Of a DNA stretch of 46,346 nucleotides, positions 24,755 through 31,731 are shown piece by piece; position 1 is the stretch's first letter, and each line of letters begins with the position of its first letter. The notes beneath the pieces are model-generated. The model worked only from the letters and a program-made list of their open reading frames with translations, was not told the DNA's origin and did no database searches. The position numbers and the translations under genes are program-made. Source of the stretch: Clostridia bacterium (lineage in GTDB: Bacteria; Bacillota; Clostridia; Oscillospirales; Acutalibacteraceae); NCBI GenBank assembly GCA_017936615.1, contig JAGBFF010000085.1:1-46346 (forward strand), read 5' to 3'.

Positions 24755-24817
24755 ATGGTTTGTGTCATGGAATCTATGGTAGAGTATGAAAACAAATCAG
24801 AGGAGGAAAGCGTGTGA
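24755..24817 (+). CDS. 20-codon ORF with strong ribosome-binding site, overlapping the protease start
   Basis: ATG at 24755 is preceded by AGGAGGTGA with a five-base gap, an almost ideal ribosome-binding site. It encodes MVCVMESMVEYENKSEEESV and its TGA (24815-24817) overlaps the GTG start of the protease (24814). It may be a leader peptide that couples translation of the protease, or a decayed remnant: its first codons closely resemble DNA near the 3' end of the protease gene (around 26600). No function can be assigned. Confidence 0.5.
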   Translation: MVCVMESMVEYENKSEEESV

Positions 24818-26655
24818 AAAGAAAGTATAGAATGTTCATAAAGTCGGTTGTTGCAATAGCTGTAGTTTCTGTTATGGTGTTTAATGCGGTTGGAGCCTCA
24901 CCATTACCGCAGTTTCAAGAGGTGCAGTTAACCGAAAACGGTGTTTGTCCGGAAAAAGTTTCACCGGAGCTGTGGGCGCAGCTTACAGCATCGGCAGGAA
25001 CCGGGGCACAAACCATGTCGCAGACCACCGCTTCTGTGACGGCGGAAATCGTGTTTGAAGATGCCGTGGACTACGACACAATCGAGCAAGAGGCGCTGTC
25101 CCGCATGGATCCCGAACAGCGAGCGTTGGTTATTTGTGCTCTTTCGGAAGTGGACGATGAATCCGTCGGTGAAGAGGATGAGACAGCTTTGGATGCGGCG
25201 ATCGAGCAGTATCGGTTGATGAAGCGAATCGTTGCCAAAGAACGGTATGTCGTTCTCAACGCTCAATATATGGCGGAGAATGACCTTTCCTCCGATAATG
25301 CCTACGTCGGGAAATATTCGTCGGTAGTGAGCTTGCCGATAACGCAATCCCAAGTGGTGGATCTGGCGGCTTCCGATGAGGTTGTCTATATTGATGTGAT
25401 TCGCAACGGTGAAGATCAAATGGAGGTTAGCATTCCGACGATCAATGCCGACATCGTCCGGGATACGCGTGGATATACCGGTTCGGGAATCAAAATCGGT
25501 ATGATTGAAACAGGAGTTCCAAATGTTGGGGATCCGTCATTGAGTAGCATTTCTTCTCGCATTCACATTCATCCTGGATCTGTTTCATATGTAAAACCTC
25601 ATGCAACTGCTGTGGCTGTTATTATGGTTGGACAACAGACGAGCAGTTATGTCAAAGGCATTGCTCCGAATGCCAGTTTGTATTGTGCATCGTCGCAGAT
25701 TGACGGCGGTTATCGGGCGGCGATTGAATGGCTAATCGAGCAGGGGGTTCATGTTATCAATGCAAGTTGGGGGCTTAATGTATATTCTAATGGTACGGGC
25801 GTTTCAACTTATGAAGATGATGCCAATTGGTTCGAACACATAGCTTTTCATGATATTCACTATGTAGCCGCATCTGGCAACACAGGAAACGGTGGCGTTT
25901 TGGTGACCAGTATGCCATACAACATCATAACCGTAGGTAATGTTGATGATAAGAACACATTAACCTTGAACGATGATACGCTGGCAAATGACTCTTCATA
26001 CCACCCCCTGACCACAGGCTTGATGAAACCGGATATTTGTGCGCCGGGAACAGCTATTCATACAACAACGCAACAGGGTAGTGGTACTAGTCTTTCGGCA
26101 CCACATGTTTCTGCAACAATAGCATTGTTATGTCAGCAAAGAACAATTTTGAAGACGCGTCAAGATCTAGTGAAGGCTATTTTGACGTGTGCTACCTCGC
26201 AAGACTGCGGTCTCCATTTTACTCCCAATAATCCCGATTATAAAAAATATGGCGCGGGGTTGCTGGACGCGGATGCTGCACGCTGGGTCACTCACAGTTA
26301 CCGGTACAATTACGGTTCTTTGAATAGCACGACAACAAGCAAAACGTATACGGTCAATGTAACGTCCAACGATACCTATTTGCGAGTATCAATGGCTTAT
26401 CTGAGAACAGCTAAATTCGCTCAGTCTGTAGCTCATGCAGGAAATGTGACACCTAGCGCGATTTATGATTTGGATTTGTTTATTACAGGGCCAACCGGAA
26501 TAACGGCATCAAGTATATCGCTACCATCCCGATCTAACATTGAAATCATTCAAATTGATCCGGATGATTATGGTGGCCCGGGAACATACACGATTGAAGT
26601 TTGTGCCATGGAATCCTTGCCCGAAAACGTCTATTTCGGCGTAGCTTGGCGATGA
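24814..26655 (+). CDS. Secreted subtilisin-like serine protease (S8) with unusual Glu in place of catalytic Asp
   Basis: 613 residues. A Sec signal peptide (1-~29) precedes a pro-region: a helical block (~87-158) shared with the upstream membrane protein, then an I9-like segment (KYSSVVSLPITQSQVVDLAA, 167-186). The S8 domain (~220-470) has His263 in PHATAV, oxyanion Asn356 in SGN, and Ser426 in GTSLSAPHVS. Where S8 enzymes have DTG the sequence is IETG, with Glu232. A C-terminal beta domain (~480-613) resembles a P/PPC-like domain. GTG start, with GAGGAGG seven bases before. The 3' half is noticeably more AT-rich than neighbours. Probably extracellular; target unknown. Confidence 0.85.
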   Translation: MKRKYRMFIKSVVAIAVVSVMVFNAVGASPLPQFQEVQLTENGVCPEKVSPELWAQLTASAGTGAQTMSQTTASVTAEIVFEDAVDYDTIEQEALSRMDPEQRALVICALSEVDDESVGEEDETALDAAIEQYRLMKRIVAKERYVVLNAQYMAENDLSSDNAYVGKYSSVVSLPITQSQVVDLAASDEVVYIDVIRNGEDQMEVSIPTINADIVRDTRGYTGSGIKIGMIETGVPNVGDPSLSSISSRIHIHPGSVSYVKPHATAVAVIMVGQQTSSYVKGIAPNASLYCASSQIDGGYRAAIEWLIEQGVHVINASWGLNVYSNGTGVSTYEDDANWFEHIAFHDIHYVAASGNTGNGGVLVTSMPYNIITVGNVDDKNTLTLNDDTLANDSSYHPLTTGLMKPDICAPGTAIHTTTQQGSGTSLSAPHVSATIALLCQQRTILKTRQDLVKAILTCATSQDCGLHFTPNNPDYKKYGAGLLDADAARWVTHSYRYNYGSLNSTTTSKTYTVNVTSNDTYLRVSMAYLRTAKFAQSVAHAGNVTPSAIYDLDLFITGPTGITASSISLPSRSNIEIIQIDPDDYGGPGTYTIEVCAMESLPENVYFGVAWR

Positions 26656-26662
26656 ATATAAA

Positions 26663-26695
26663 AAAGAAGGAATGGGCGTCGCCCATTCCTTCTTT
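26663..26695. terminator. Bidirectional terminator
   Basis: Perfect 15-bp inverted repeat (26663-26677 and 26681-26695, 3-base loop) with A-rich left and T-rich right flanks, between the convergent protease and dehydrogenase genes. Confidence 0.88.
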
Positions 26696-26700
26696 GTATT

Positions 26701-27708
26701 TTACAGTGTAATATGCTTGCCCGTTTCTTGACTTTCGTACACCGCTTCCACGATCTTCTGATTGAAGATACCTTCCGCCGCCGTCACCGGCGCGTCGGTA
26801 TCGTTCAGGATCGCCGCGGCGAAGCCCTCGATCTCCTTGGTGTACATATTTTTGGTGTCATACGCCACCGTGCGGCAATCGCCGTCTACGGTGACGCAGG
26901 TCACGGTACCCGTTTCGGTCTGTCCGAGCGTCTGCTCGGCCGTGATACGTCCCTTCGTGCCGTAGATCTCAAAGCGGCAACCGCCCATCGCATCGGCAAG
27001 GTTGAAATTCGCTTCCACGGTGAACAGTGCGCCGTTGCTCATGCGAAGCACCGCCGTGGCGGCATCCTCGGTATCAGGGTAGCGGTAGATTTGATTGCCG
27101 GTAAACGCCGTCACCGCTACCGCCTTCAACGCGGTCAGATGCTGCAACAGATCGACGCAGTGAATACCCATATCCATCATCGCACCACCGCCGCTGCGTG
27201 CCTTGGTTTGACGCCAAAGAGTGTTACTCAGCGGGTAGTCGCAGTTGAATTTTGCAAACGCGGAGACGATCTCACCGAGTTCCCCATCGCAGATCAGCGC
27301 CTTGATCGCTTCGTGAGCACCGTGGAAGCGCATCATAAAGCCGACACCAAGCTTGACGCCTTTCGCAGCGCAGTAGGCTTTCATATCTTCACCATCGGCA
27401 GCGGTCAGTCCCATCGGCTTCTCCAACAGGATATGCTTGCCGGCATCGGCCGCTTGGCAGACCTGCTCCTTGTGGCAGAACACGGGGGTGGCGATGTACA
27501 CGGCATCGATGTCGGGTTGTGCAAGCAGTTCCTCGATGGAGGTGTATCGCCGTGCGATACCGAATTTGTCACCGACTTGGTTGAGGAAATCCTCGTTCAG
27601 ATCCATGATCGCCTCGCAGACGGCAGTTTCTGCCAAAAGCAGACCGGGGATGGTTCGCTTCTGCGCGATGCCGCCGCACCCAATGACACCAAAACGAATG
27701 TTACTCAT
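26701..27708 (-). CDS. Gfo/Idh/MocA family oxidoreductase
   Basis: 335 residues, standard length. Rossmann motif GCGGIA (10-15), EKP (96-98) with the family Lys, and MDMGIHCVDLLQHL carrying the active-site His/Asp. AAAGGAG precedes the ATG, and a minus-strand TATAAT (27763-27768) lies upstream, though with no clear -35. It stands alone and differs from the 432-residue paralogue at 4992 (no cysteine cluster). Substrate unknown; sugars, inositol or amino sugars are typical. Confidence 0.9.
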   Translation of the reverse strand: MSNIRFGVIGCGGIAQKRTIPGLLLAETAVCEAIMDLNEDFLNQVGDKFGIARRYTSIEELLAQPDIDAVYIATPVFCHKEQVCQAADAGKHILLEKPMGLTAADGEDMKAYCAAKGVKLGVGFMMRFHGAHEAIKALICDGELGEIVSAFAKFNCDYPLSNTLWRQTKARSGGGAMMDMGIHCVDLLQHLTALKAVAVTAFTGNQIYRYPDTEDAATAVLRMSNGALFTVEANFNLADAMGGCRFEIYGTKGRITAEQTLGQTETGTVTCVTVDGDCRTVAYDTKNMYTKEIEGFAAAILNDTDAPVTAAEGIFNQKIVEAVYESQETGKHITL

Positions 27709-27865
27709 AGTGCAGTACTCCTTTGCTCATATGACGCCGCATTACAGCGCGCCCGTACCATAATTATAAGTTAAACGTATCACAGTGCCTGACAGAAAAA
27801 TAGCACAAACAATGTAAAAAACAACTACGATTTTCCGCTGATATAATGTATCTTCAGAAAGAAAC

Positions 27866-27911
27866 GATAAAGGCGAATCCAACTTCCAAAGGAAATGGGT
27901 TCGCCTTTATC
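27866..27911 (-). terminator. Terminator of the tmRNA gene
   Basis: 15-bp stem with one G-T pair (27866-27880 and 27897-27911) beginning six bases beyond the mature tmRNA 3' end on the minus strand, followed by a broken T-rich tail. Confidence 0.6.
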
Positions 27912-27916
27912 TTGTT

Positions 27917-28265
27917 TGGTGGAGTCGAGGGGAATCGAACCCCTGTCCGAAAACCACTTACCCTAGCTTTCTCCGAGTGCAGCCCGTCTTTTGGGATTCC
28001 CCTCACCCGACGCCGGTGGGCAGGCTTCGGGTTACGGTAGTCGCTGCGTCATGACGGGCGGAGCGACATCCGTCCGTTCACGTTCACCGCTGCATGACGC
28101 CTCTGTCCCGACCGCGGTACTTCGGGCAGAGACGGCAGCCTAATTAGGCCGCGAGAGCAACTTTATTGTTGTCGTTTGTTTTAAAAGGTTGCAGATTTTA
28201 TAGCGGTTCTGCACCGCTACTCGCTTACCAAGGCTCACGATCCCCGTCGAAACCTTTGCGACCCC
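27917..28265 (-). ncRNA. ssrA: Transfer-messenger RNA (tmRNA)
   Basis: tmRNA rescues stalled ribosomes and tags their products for proteolysis. Read on the minus strand, the 5' GGGGTCG (from 28265) pairs over seven positions with CGACTCC near the 3' end, the T-arm GGGGTTCGATTCCCC is intact and the 3' end is encoded CCA (27917-27919). After the 5' element AAGGTTTCGACGGGG comes the tag frame ending NDNNKVALAA then TAA (about 28150); VALAA is the usual degradation end. The resume codon is not certain. The Lys before VALAA is less usual than Tyr or Phe. Length 349 nt, normal for a one-piece tmRNA. Confidence 0.93.
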
Positions 28266-28289
28266 ATGTGTGGATGTGATCCTGACTAT

Positions 28290-28318
28290 AGTATAGACAA
28301 AACGCGCCGGATTGTCAA
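28290..28318 (-). promoter_or_regulatory. Near-consensus promoter of ssrA
   Basis: On the minus strand TTGACA (28318-28313), exactly 17 bases, then TATACT (28295-28290). Transcription would begin ~15-20 nt before the mature tmRNA 5' end, leaving a short leader for RNase P to remove. Confidence 0.85.
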
Positions 28319-28335
28319 CCCGACGCGTTCGGTTT

Positions 28336-28764
28336 TTACTGCCAATTTTCCTCGTTTTCCACCGTGATGCCGTTTGCCTCCAGCAAGGCGGCGGTGACAC
28401 CGCGACCGGGGATCAACTGTTTGGAAAACGTGCCGTCATACACGAAATGACAGCCGCAGGACGGGCTGTTCTCCTTGAGGATCGCGTGGCGGATGCCGTG
28501 TTCGCGGCAGATCGCCAGTGTCTGCTCGGCGCCGCTGCGGTACTGTGCGGTCACGTCAACGCCTTCGGTATTGACCACGCGTTCACCGCACAACTCTGCC
28601 GGCGGGCGTGGCGTGGGTAGTCCACCCATACATTCGGGGCAGACCGGGATGACAGCGCCGCTGTCGATAAGTTCCTGCACGGCGGGAGAGACGGGCTTGG
28701 AGCGTCCGTCGTACCGCGTGGGCATGCCACATAGACACGCGCTGATGACGTACCGCGGCTTCAT
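28336..28764 (-). CDS. DUF523 family cysteine-rich protein
   Basis: 142 residues. Conserved motifs of DUF523 are present: ISACLCG (7-13) followed by RYDG, VCPECMGGLPTPR, and the late KENSPSCG. The paired cysteines suggest metal or iron-sulfur binding, but the family has no established function. Its ATG overlaps the lexA stop by four bases, so it is translated from the lexA message and may respond to DNA damage. Confidence 0.88.
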   Translation of the reverse strand: MKPRYVISACLCGMPTRYDGRSKPVSPAVQELIDSGAVIPVCPECMGGLPTPRPPAELCGERVVNTEGVDVTAQYRSGAEQTLAICREHGIRHAILKENSPSCGCHFVYDGTFSKQLIPGRGVTAALLEANGITVENEENWQ

Positions 28765-29348
28765 CCGAAGTTACGCACGAGCGAAACGACCTTGCCGAGC
28801 ACTACCGCTTCTTTGACGATGATGGGCTCGAACGCGTCGTTTTCCGGTTGTAGACGGATATGATCCAGCTCGAAATAAATGCGTTTGACGGTGGCTTCGT
28901 CCCCGATGAGCGCGACTACGATGTCGCCGTTTTCGGCGGCGGGGGTCTTGCGCACGATGACGATATCCTTATCCAGAATACCGGCGTTCAGCATACTGGT
29001 ACCCGACACGCGCAAGGCAAACAGCTCGCCCGGCTCGTAGCCGCCGCCGGAGTAGGGGACATAGTCCTCCACCTGCTCCACGGCGAGGATGGGATTACCC
29101 GCTGTCACCTTACCGAGCAGCGGCACACGTGCCACCGTTTCGCCCGGCATACGAATGCTGCGGTTTAAGCGACCGTCGCGGTGGATATAGCCTGCCTCCT
29201 CCAGTACCTTCAGGTAGGTATGGACAGTGGACGTGGACTTGATACCGGCGGCGGTGCAGATTTCACGCACCGTGGGGGGGACGCCGGTCTGCGCGCGCTC
29301 CTGCAAGAACGCCAAAACCTTCTGTTGTTTTGCGGTTAAGGGCTTCAT
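28761..29348 (-). CDS. lexA: LexA repressor (SOS response)
   Basis: 195 residues. The winged helix-turn-helix (1-66) with VREICTAAGIKSTSTVHTYL binds SOS boxes. The autocleavage site Ala83-Gly84 (in KVTAGNP), Ser118 in SGTSML and Lys155 in TVKRI form the Ser/Lys self-cleavage system triggered by RecA. Start chosen at ATG 29348 because AGAGGTGA precedes it; the GTG at 29357 lies inside that site. Autoregulation is supported by an operator-like palindrome over its promoter. Confidence 0.95.
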   Translation of the reverse strand: MKPLTAKQQKVLAFLQERAQTGVPPTVREICTAAGIKSTSTVHTYLKVLEEAGYIHRDGRLNRSIRMPGETVARVPLLGKVTAGNPILAVEQVEDYVPYSGGGYEPGELFALRVSGTSMLNAGILDKDIVIVRKTPAAENGDIVVALIGDEATVKRIYFELDHIRLQPENDAFEPIIVKEAVVLGKVVSLVRNFG

Positions 29349-29367
29349 TACGATCACCTCTGAAGGT

Positions 29368-29396
29368 AGTATAACACACTTTTTTCAAAAAAGCAA
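29368..29396 (-). promoter_or_regulatory. lexA promoter
   Basis: On the minus strand TTGCTT (29396-29391), 17 bases, TATACT (29373-29368). The -35 overlaps the LexA-box-like palindrome. Confidence 0.65.
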
Positions 29397-29407
29397 ACAT
29401 TTGTTTG
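29394..29407. promoter_or_regulatory. LexA-box-like operator
   Basis: CAAAC-N4-GTTTG (29394-29407), a variant of the Gram-positive SOS box CGAAC-N4-GTTCG. Position over the lexA -35 fits autorepression. Confidence 0.6.
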
Positions 29408-29474
29408 TTTTTCTTATAAAAATTTTCTTACAGTTTATTCACATTCAATTCACAAACTTGGCGGACAAGTCTGC

Positions 29475-29612
29475 TATACTCATATCGTACTCAAGAGAGT
29501 GGTCGGAACCGCACCGATCCTCTCGCTGAAATGAGTATATATACCCCTCCTCAAAACACCCCTCTAACTGCAAGCGGGCCGCTCGGAAGAGCGGCCCGTT
29601 TGCTTTTTTTGA
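29475..29612 (+). ncRNA. Candidate small structured RNA between lexA and spoIIIAA
   Basis: The 367-base stretch without a gene (29349-29715) holds an extended -10 element TGCTATACT (29472-29480; no good -35) and, about 15 nt downstream, an 11-bp hairpin (29495-29524 with one bulged base). A strong terminator follows at 29570-29610. The transcript would be about 125 nt with no convincing ORF. The -10 is also one arm of an inverted repeat (29475-29483 with 29531-29539). No known RNA family is recognised; it could be an sRNA or a terminated leader. Confidence 0.4.
29570..29610 (+). terminator. Strong rho-independent terminator
   Basis: 15-base arms (29570-29584 and 29589-29603) with one mismatch, GGAA tetraloop, then seven T. 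Confidence 0.9.
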
Positions 29613-29626
29613 GCACAGCCTGCAGA

Positions 29627-29648
29627 GCGACCGTCGGTCGCTTTTTTT
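29627..29648 (+). terminator. Second, tandem terminator
   Basis: GCGACC and GGTCGC form a short GC-rich hairpin followed by seven T (29642-29648). Together with the preceding terminator it insulates the spoIIIA operon from upstream transcription. Confidence 0.75.
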
Positions 29649-29655
29649 ATTGTCG

Positions 29656-29684
29656 TCATAATCGGACGAGCCGCGGCATAGATA
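29656..29684 (+). promoter_or_regulatory. Sigma-E-like (mother-cell) promoter of the spoIIIA operon
   Basis: TCATAAT (29656-29662), 14-base spacer, CATAGATA (29677-29684). It resembles the sigma-E consensus (KMATATT, 14-15 bases, CATACAMT) and is placed as expected; the Bacillus spoIIIA operon is sigma-E dependent. Confidence 0.55.
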
Positions 29685-29715
29685 TGGGACAAGACCGGAC
29701 GAAGGAGGCGTACCC

Positions 29716-30732
29716 GTGAACGGATGGGATACCCTGTTGTCGCTGTTACCTGACGAGTTGGTGCGCGTGCTGCGGCGCTTGCCGCCGTCGGCGCATACGC
29801 AGGTGCAGGAGCTGCGGCTGCGCGCGGGACAGGCCGTGGCACTCGGCATACGGGGTGAGGAGCGGTACGTGACCTTGGGCGGCGCGGTAACGGTTCAGGC
29901 GGATGCCGCGCTCTGGTGTGAGGAGCGGTGGCTGCGGCAGGTGACCGACCGTGTCTGCGAGCATTCGGTATACGCCCATCAAGAAGAGTTGAAACGGGGG
30001 TTTTTGCCGGCGCCCGGCGGTTGCCGTATCGGGATCGCCGGCACGGCGGTGGTGGAGAATGGCGAAATCGTGAGCTATCGTAACATCACCTCCTTGTGTA
30101 TGCGTGTGGCGAGGGAGCATCACGGTTGTGCGGCGGCGCTGGCGGCGCGGTTATGCAGTGACGGCGTGTCGGGTGCGCTGATCTGCGGCGAACCTTCCAG
30201 TGGCAAGACAAGCCTGCTGCGCGATCTGCTGCGCGAATTTGCCGCGCGGCGGCTGTCGGTAGCCGTGGTCGATGAACGCGGTGAACTGACGGGAGGTGGC
30301 GTGCCGTTTGGCTGTGACAGTCTGCGCGGTGCGCCCAAGGCACTCGGCATCGAGCAAGCGATCCGCTGTTTATCACCGCGGGTGGTGGTGTTTGACGAGT
30401 TGGGCGGCGTGGCGGAATTGGCGGCGGTGAGACAGGCGCTATACAGCGGCGTGCCGGTGGTGGCGTCAATACATTGCCGACGCCCGGAAGAGCTGCTTTA
30501 CCGCGACGGGTTAACAGAAACACTGCGCAGCGGTGCGTTTCCGTATCTGGTGCAGCTGCGCGGTTCGGCAGCACCGGGTGAGATCGTCGCGGTACGGCGT
30601 GTGGAGGAATGGTTGTATGAAATCGCTGGGGATCCTCTTGGTCTTTCTGACGGGAACCGGATGCGGCTTGCTCGGCTATCTTCGCCTGAAGCGCCGCGCC
30701 TGTTCGCTGGAACTGCTCACAAGGCTTTGTGA
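29716..30732 (+). CDS. spoIIIAA: Stage III sporulation protein AA (SpoIIIAA ATPase)
   Basis: SpoIIIAA is the cytosolic secretion-type ATPase of the mother-cell/forespore channel that keeps the forespore active after engulfment. 338 residues: Walker A GEPSSGKTS (158-166), Walker B VVVFDELG (223-230), then ASIHC (250-254). GTG start, with AAGGAGG seven bases before. The last ~38 residues (from about 301) run in a different frame over the start of spoIIIAB and look unlike the family, giving an unusual 116-base overlap. Confidence 0.93.
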   Translation: MNGWDTLLSLLPDELVRVLRRLPPSAHTQVQELRLRAGQAVALGIRGEERYVTLGGAVTVQADAALWCEERWLRQVTDRVCEHSVYAHQEELKRGFLPAPGGCRIGIAGTAVVENGEIVSYRNITSLCMRVAREHHGCAAALAARLCSDGVSGALICGEPSSGKTSLLRDLLREFAARRLSVAVVDERGELTGGGVPFGCDSLRGAPKALGIEQAIRCLSPRVVVFDELGGVAELAAVRQALYSGVPVVASIHCRRPEELLYRDGLTETLRSGAFPYLVQLRGSAAPGEIVAVRRVEEWLYEIAGDPLGLSDGNRMRLARLSSPEAPRLFAGTAHKAL

Positions 30733-31120
30733 ACAGCTTTCGGAGCGTATCCGCTATACGGCGGCACCGCTGGAAGAGCTGTTGCGGTCGCTGGCCGCAG
30801 CAACGGAGTTTGAGACGTTTTGCTTGCTACGGTGTGTGCGTCGGCAACCGTTGGGAGATCCCCGGGGGGCACTGTTGGAGGCACTGGTACAAAGCGCGGA
30901 TGAGCTTGGTATCACAAGGGATGACCGACGGCTGTTTGAAGAATTTGCCGCCGATTTCGGTGCGGCGGATCTGATGGGAGAGGTGCAGCGCTGCCGTCAG
31001 TATGCGGCGTTGTTTCGGGAACGCTGTGAGGCAGCGCGCGAGGATGTGCGGTGCCGAGGACGTCTGTACGTGACATTGGGACTTTGCGGCGGCAGCGCGC
31101 TGGCGCTGGTGCTGGGATAA
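30617..31120 (+). CDS. spoIIIAB: Stage III sporulation protein AB
   Basis: 167 residues with an N-terminal membrane anchor (~3-22) and a C-terminal hydrophobic segment (~150-166), between them an amphipathic helical region, resembling GspF/T2SS-like platform proteins. It acts in the mother-cell membrane of the SpoIIIA-SpoIIQ channel. Start at ATG 30617, inside the 3' end of spoIIIAA. Second gene of the operon. Confidence 0.88.
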   Translation: MKSLGILLVFLTGTGCGLLGYLRLKRRACSLELLTRLCEQLSERIRYTAAPLEELLRSLAAATEFETFCLLRCVRRQPLGDPRGALLEALVQSADELGITRDDRRLFEEFAADFGAADLMGEVQRCRQYAALFRERCEAAREDVRCRGRLYVTLGLCGGSALALVLG

Positions 31121-31134
31121 AGGAGGAGAATGGC

Positions 31135-31329
31135 ATGGATGTGGATCTGATCTTCAAGATCGCGGCGATCGGTATCATTGTGGCGGTGCTGAATCAGGTG
31201 TTGATCCGTTCAGGACGTGAGGAACAGGCGATGCTGACTACGCTGGCGGGGTTGATTGTGGTGCTGACGATGGTCGTCACCGAGATCAGCGAGCTGTTCC
31301 GGCTGGTCAAATCGGTGTTTGGGTTGTAA
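31135..31329 (+). CDS. spoIIIAC: Stage III sporulation protein AC
   Basis: 64 residues with two membrane helices (~7-25 and ~35-55), typical length. AGGAGGAG is placed well before this ATG. Small integral component of the SpoIIIA complex; precise role unresolved in any species. Confidence 0.9.
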   Translation: MDVDLIFKIAAIGIIVAVLNQVLIRSGREEQAMLTTLAGLIVVLTMVVTEISELFRLVKSVFGL

Positions 31330-31332
31330 ACG

Positions 31333-31731
31333 ATGGAATTGACGGGATTGGCGGTGGCGGCGGTCATCGCAGCATTTTTGGCGGTGGTTTTGCGCCGCTA
31401 CATACCGGAGCAGGCGTTGGCGGTGGGGCTGATCGCGGGTGCACTGATCCTTGCTGCGGCGCTGATCGGCGCGGTACCGGTACTGGACGAGATACAGGAG
31501 CTTCTGTCGGTCAGCGGTCTGTCGAATGAATACGTTGTGGTGCTGTTTAAGGCGCTGGGAGTATGTTTGCTGACACAGCTGGCGGCGGATGCCTGCCGCG
31601 ATGCGGGGGAGCAGGGCTTGGCCTCCAAAGCGGAATTTGCCGGTAAGATATCGATGCTGGTGTTGGCGCTGCCGCTGTTTCGTAAGGTGGGGGACATCGC
31701 TCTGTCGCTGATTCAGGGAGGGACACCGTGA
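31333..31731 (+). CDS. spoIIIAD: Stage III sporulation protein AD
   Basis: 132 residues, about four membrane segments including LAVAAVIAAFLAVVLRR at the start. Belongs to the SpoIIIAC/AD family of polytopic subunits. Three bases after spoIIIAC; its TGA overlaps the GTG of spoIIIAE. Confidence 0.9.
   Translation: MELTGLAVAAVIAAFLAVVLRRYIPEQALAVGLIAGALILAAALIGAVPVLDEIQELLSVSGLSNEYVVVLFKALGVCLLTQLAADACRDAGEQGLASKAEFAGKISMLVLALPLFRKVGDIALSLIQGGTP

Noticed and set aside
24814..26655. Inactive protease because of the missing DTG Asp
   Set aside because: Glu can keep the charge and all other catalytic residues and the signal peptide are intact, so I call it a variant, not dead.
29495..29560. T-box leader, suggested by GGAACCGC in a hairpin
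   Set aside because: The T-box core followed directly by a terminator, and a downstream synthetase or amino-acid gene, are all missing.
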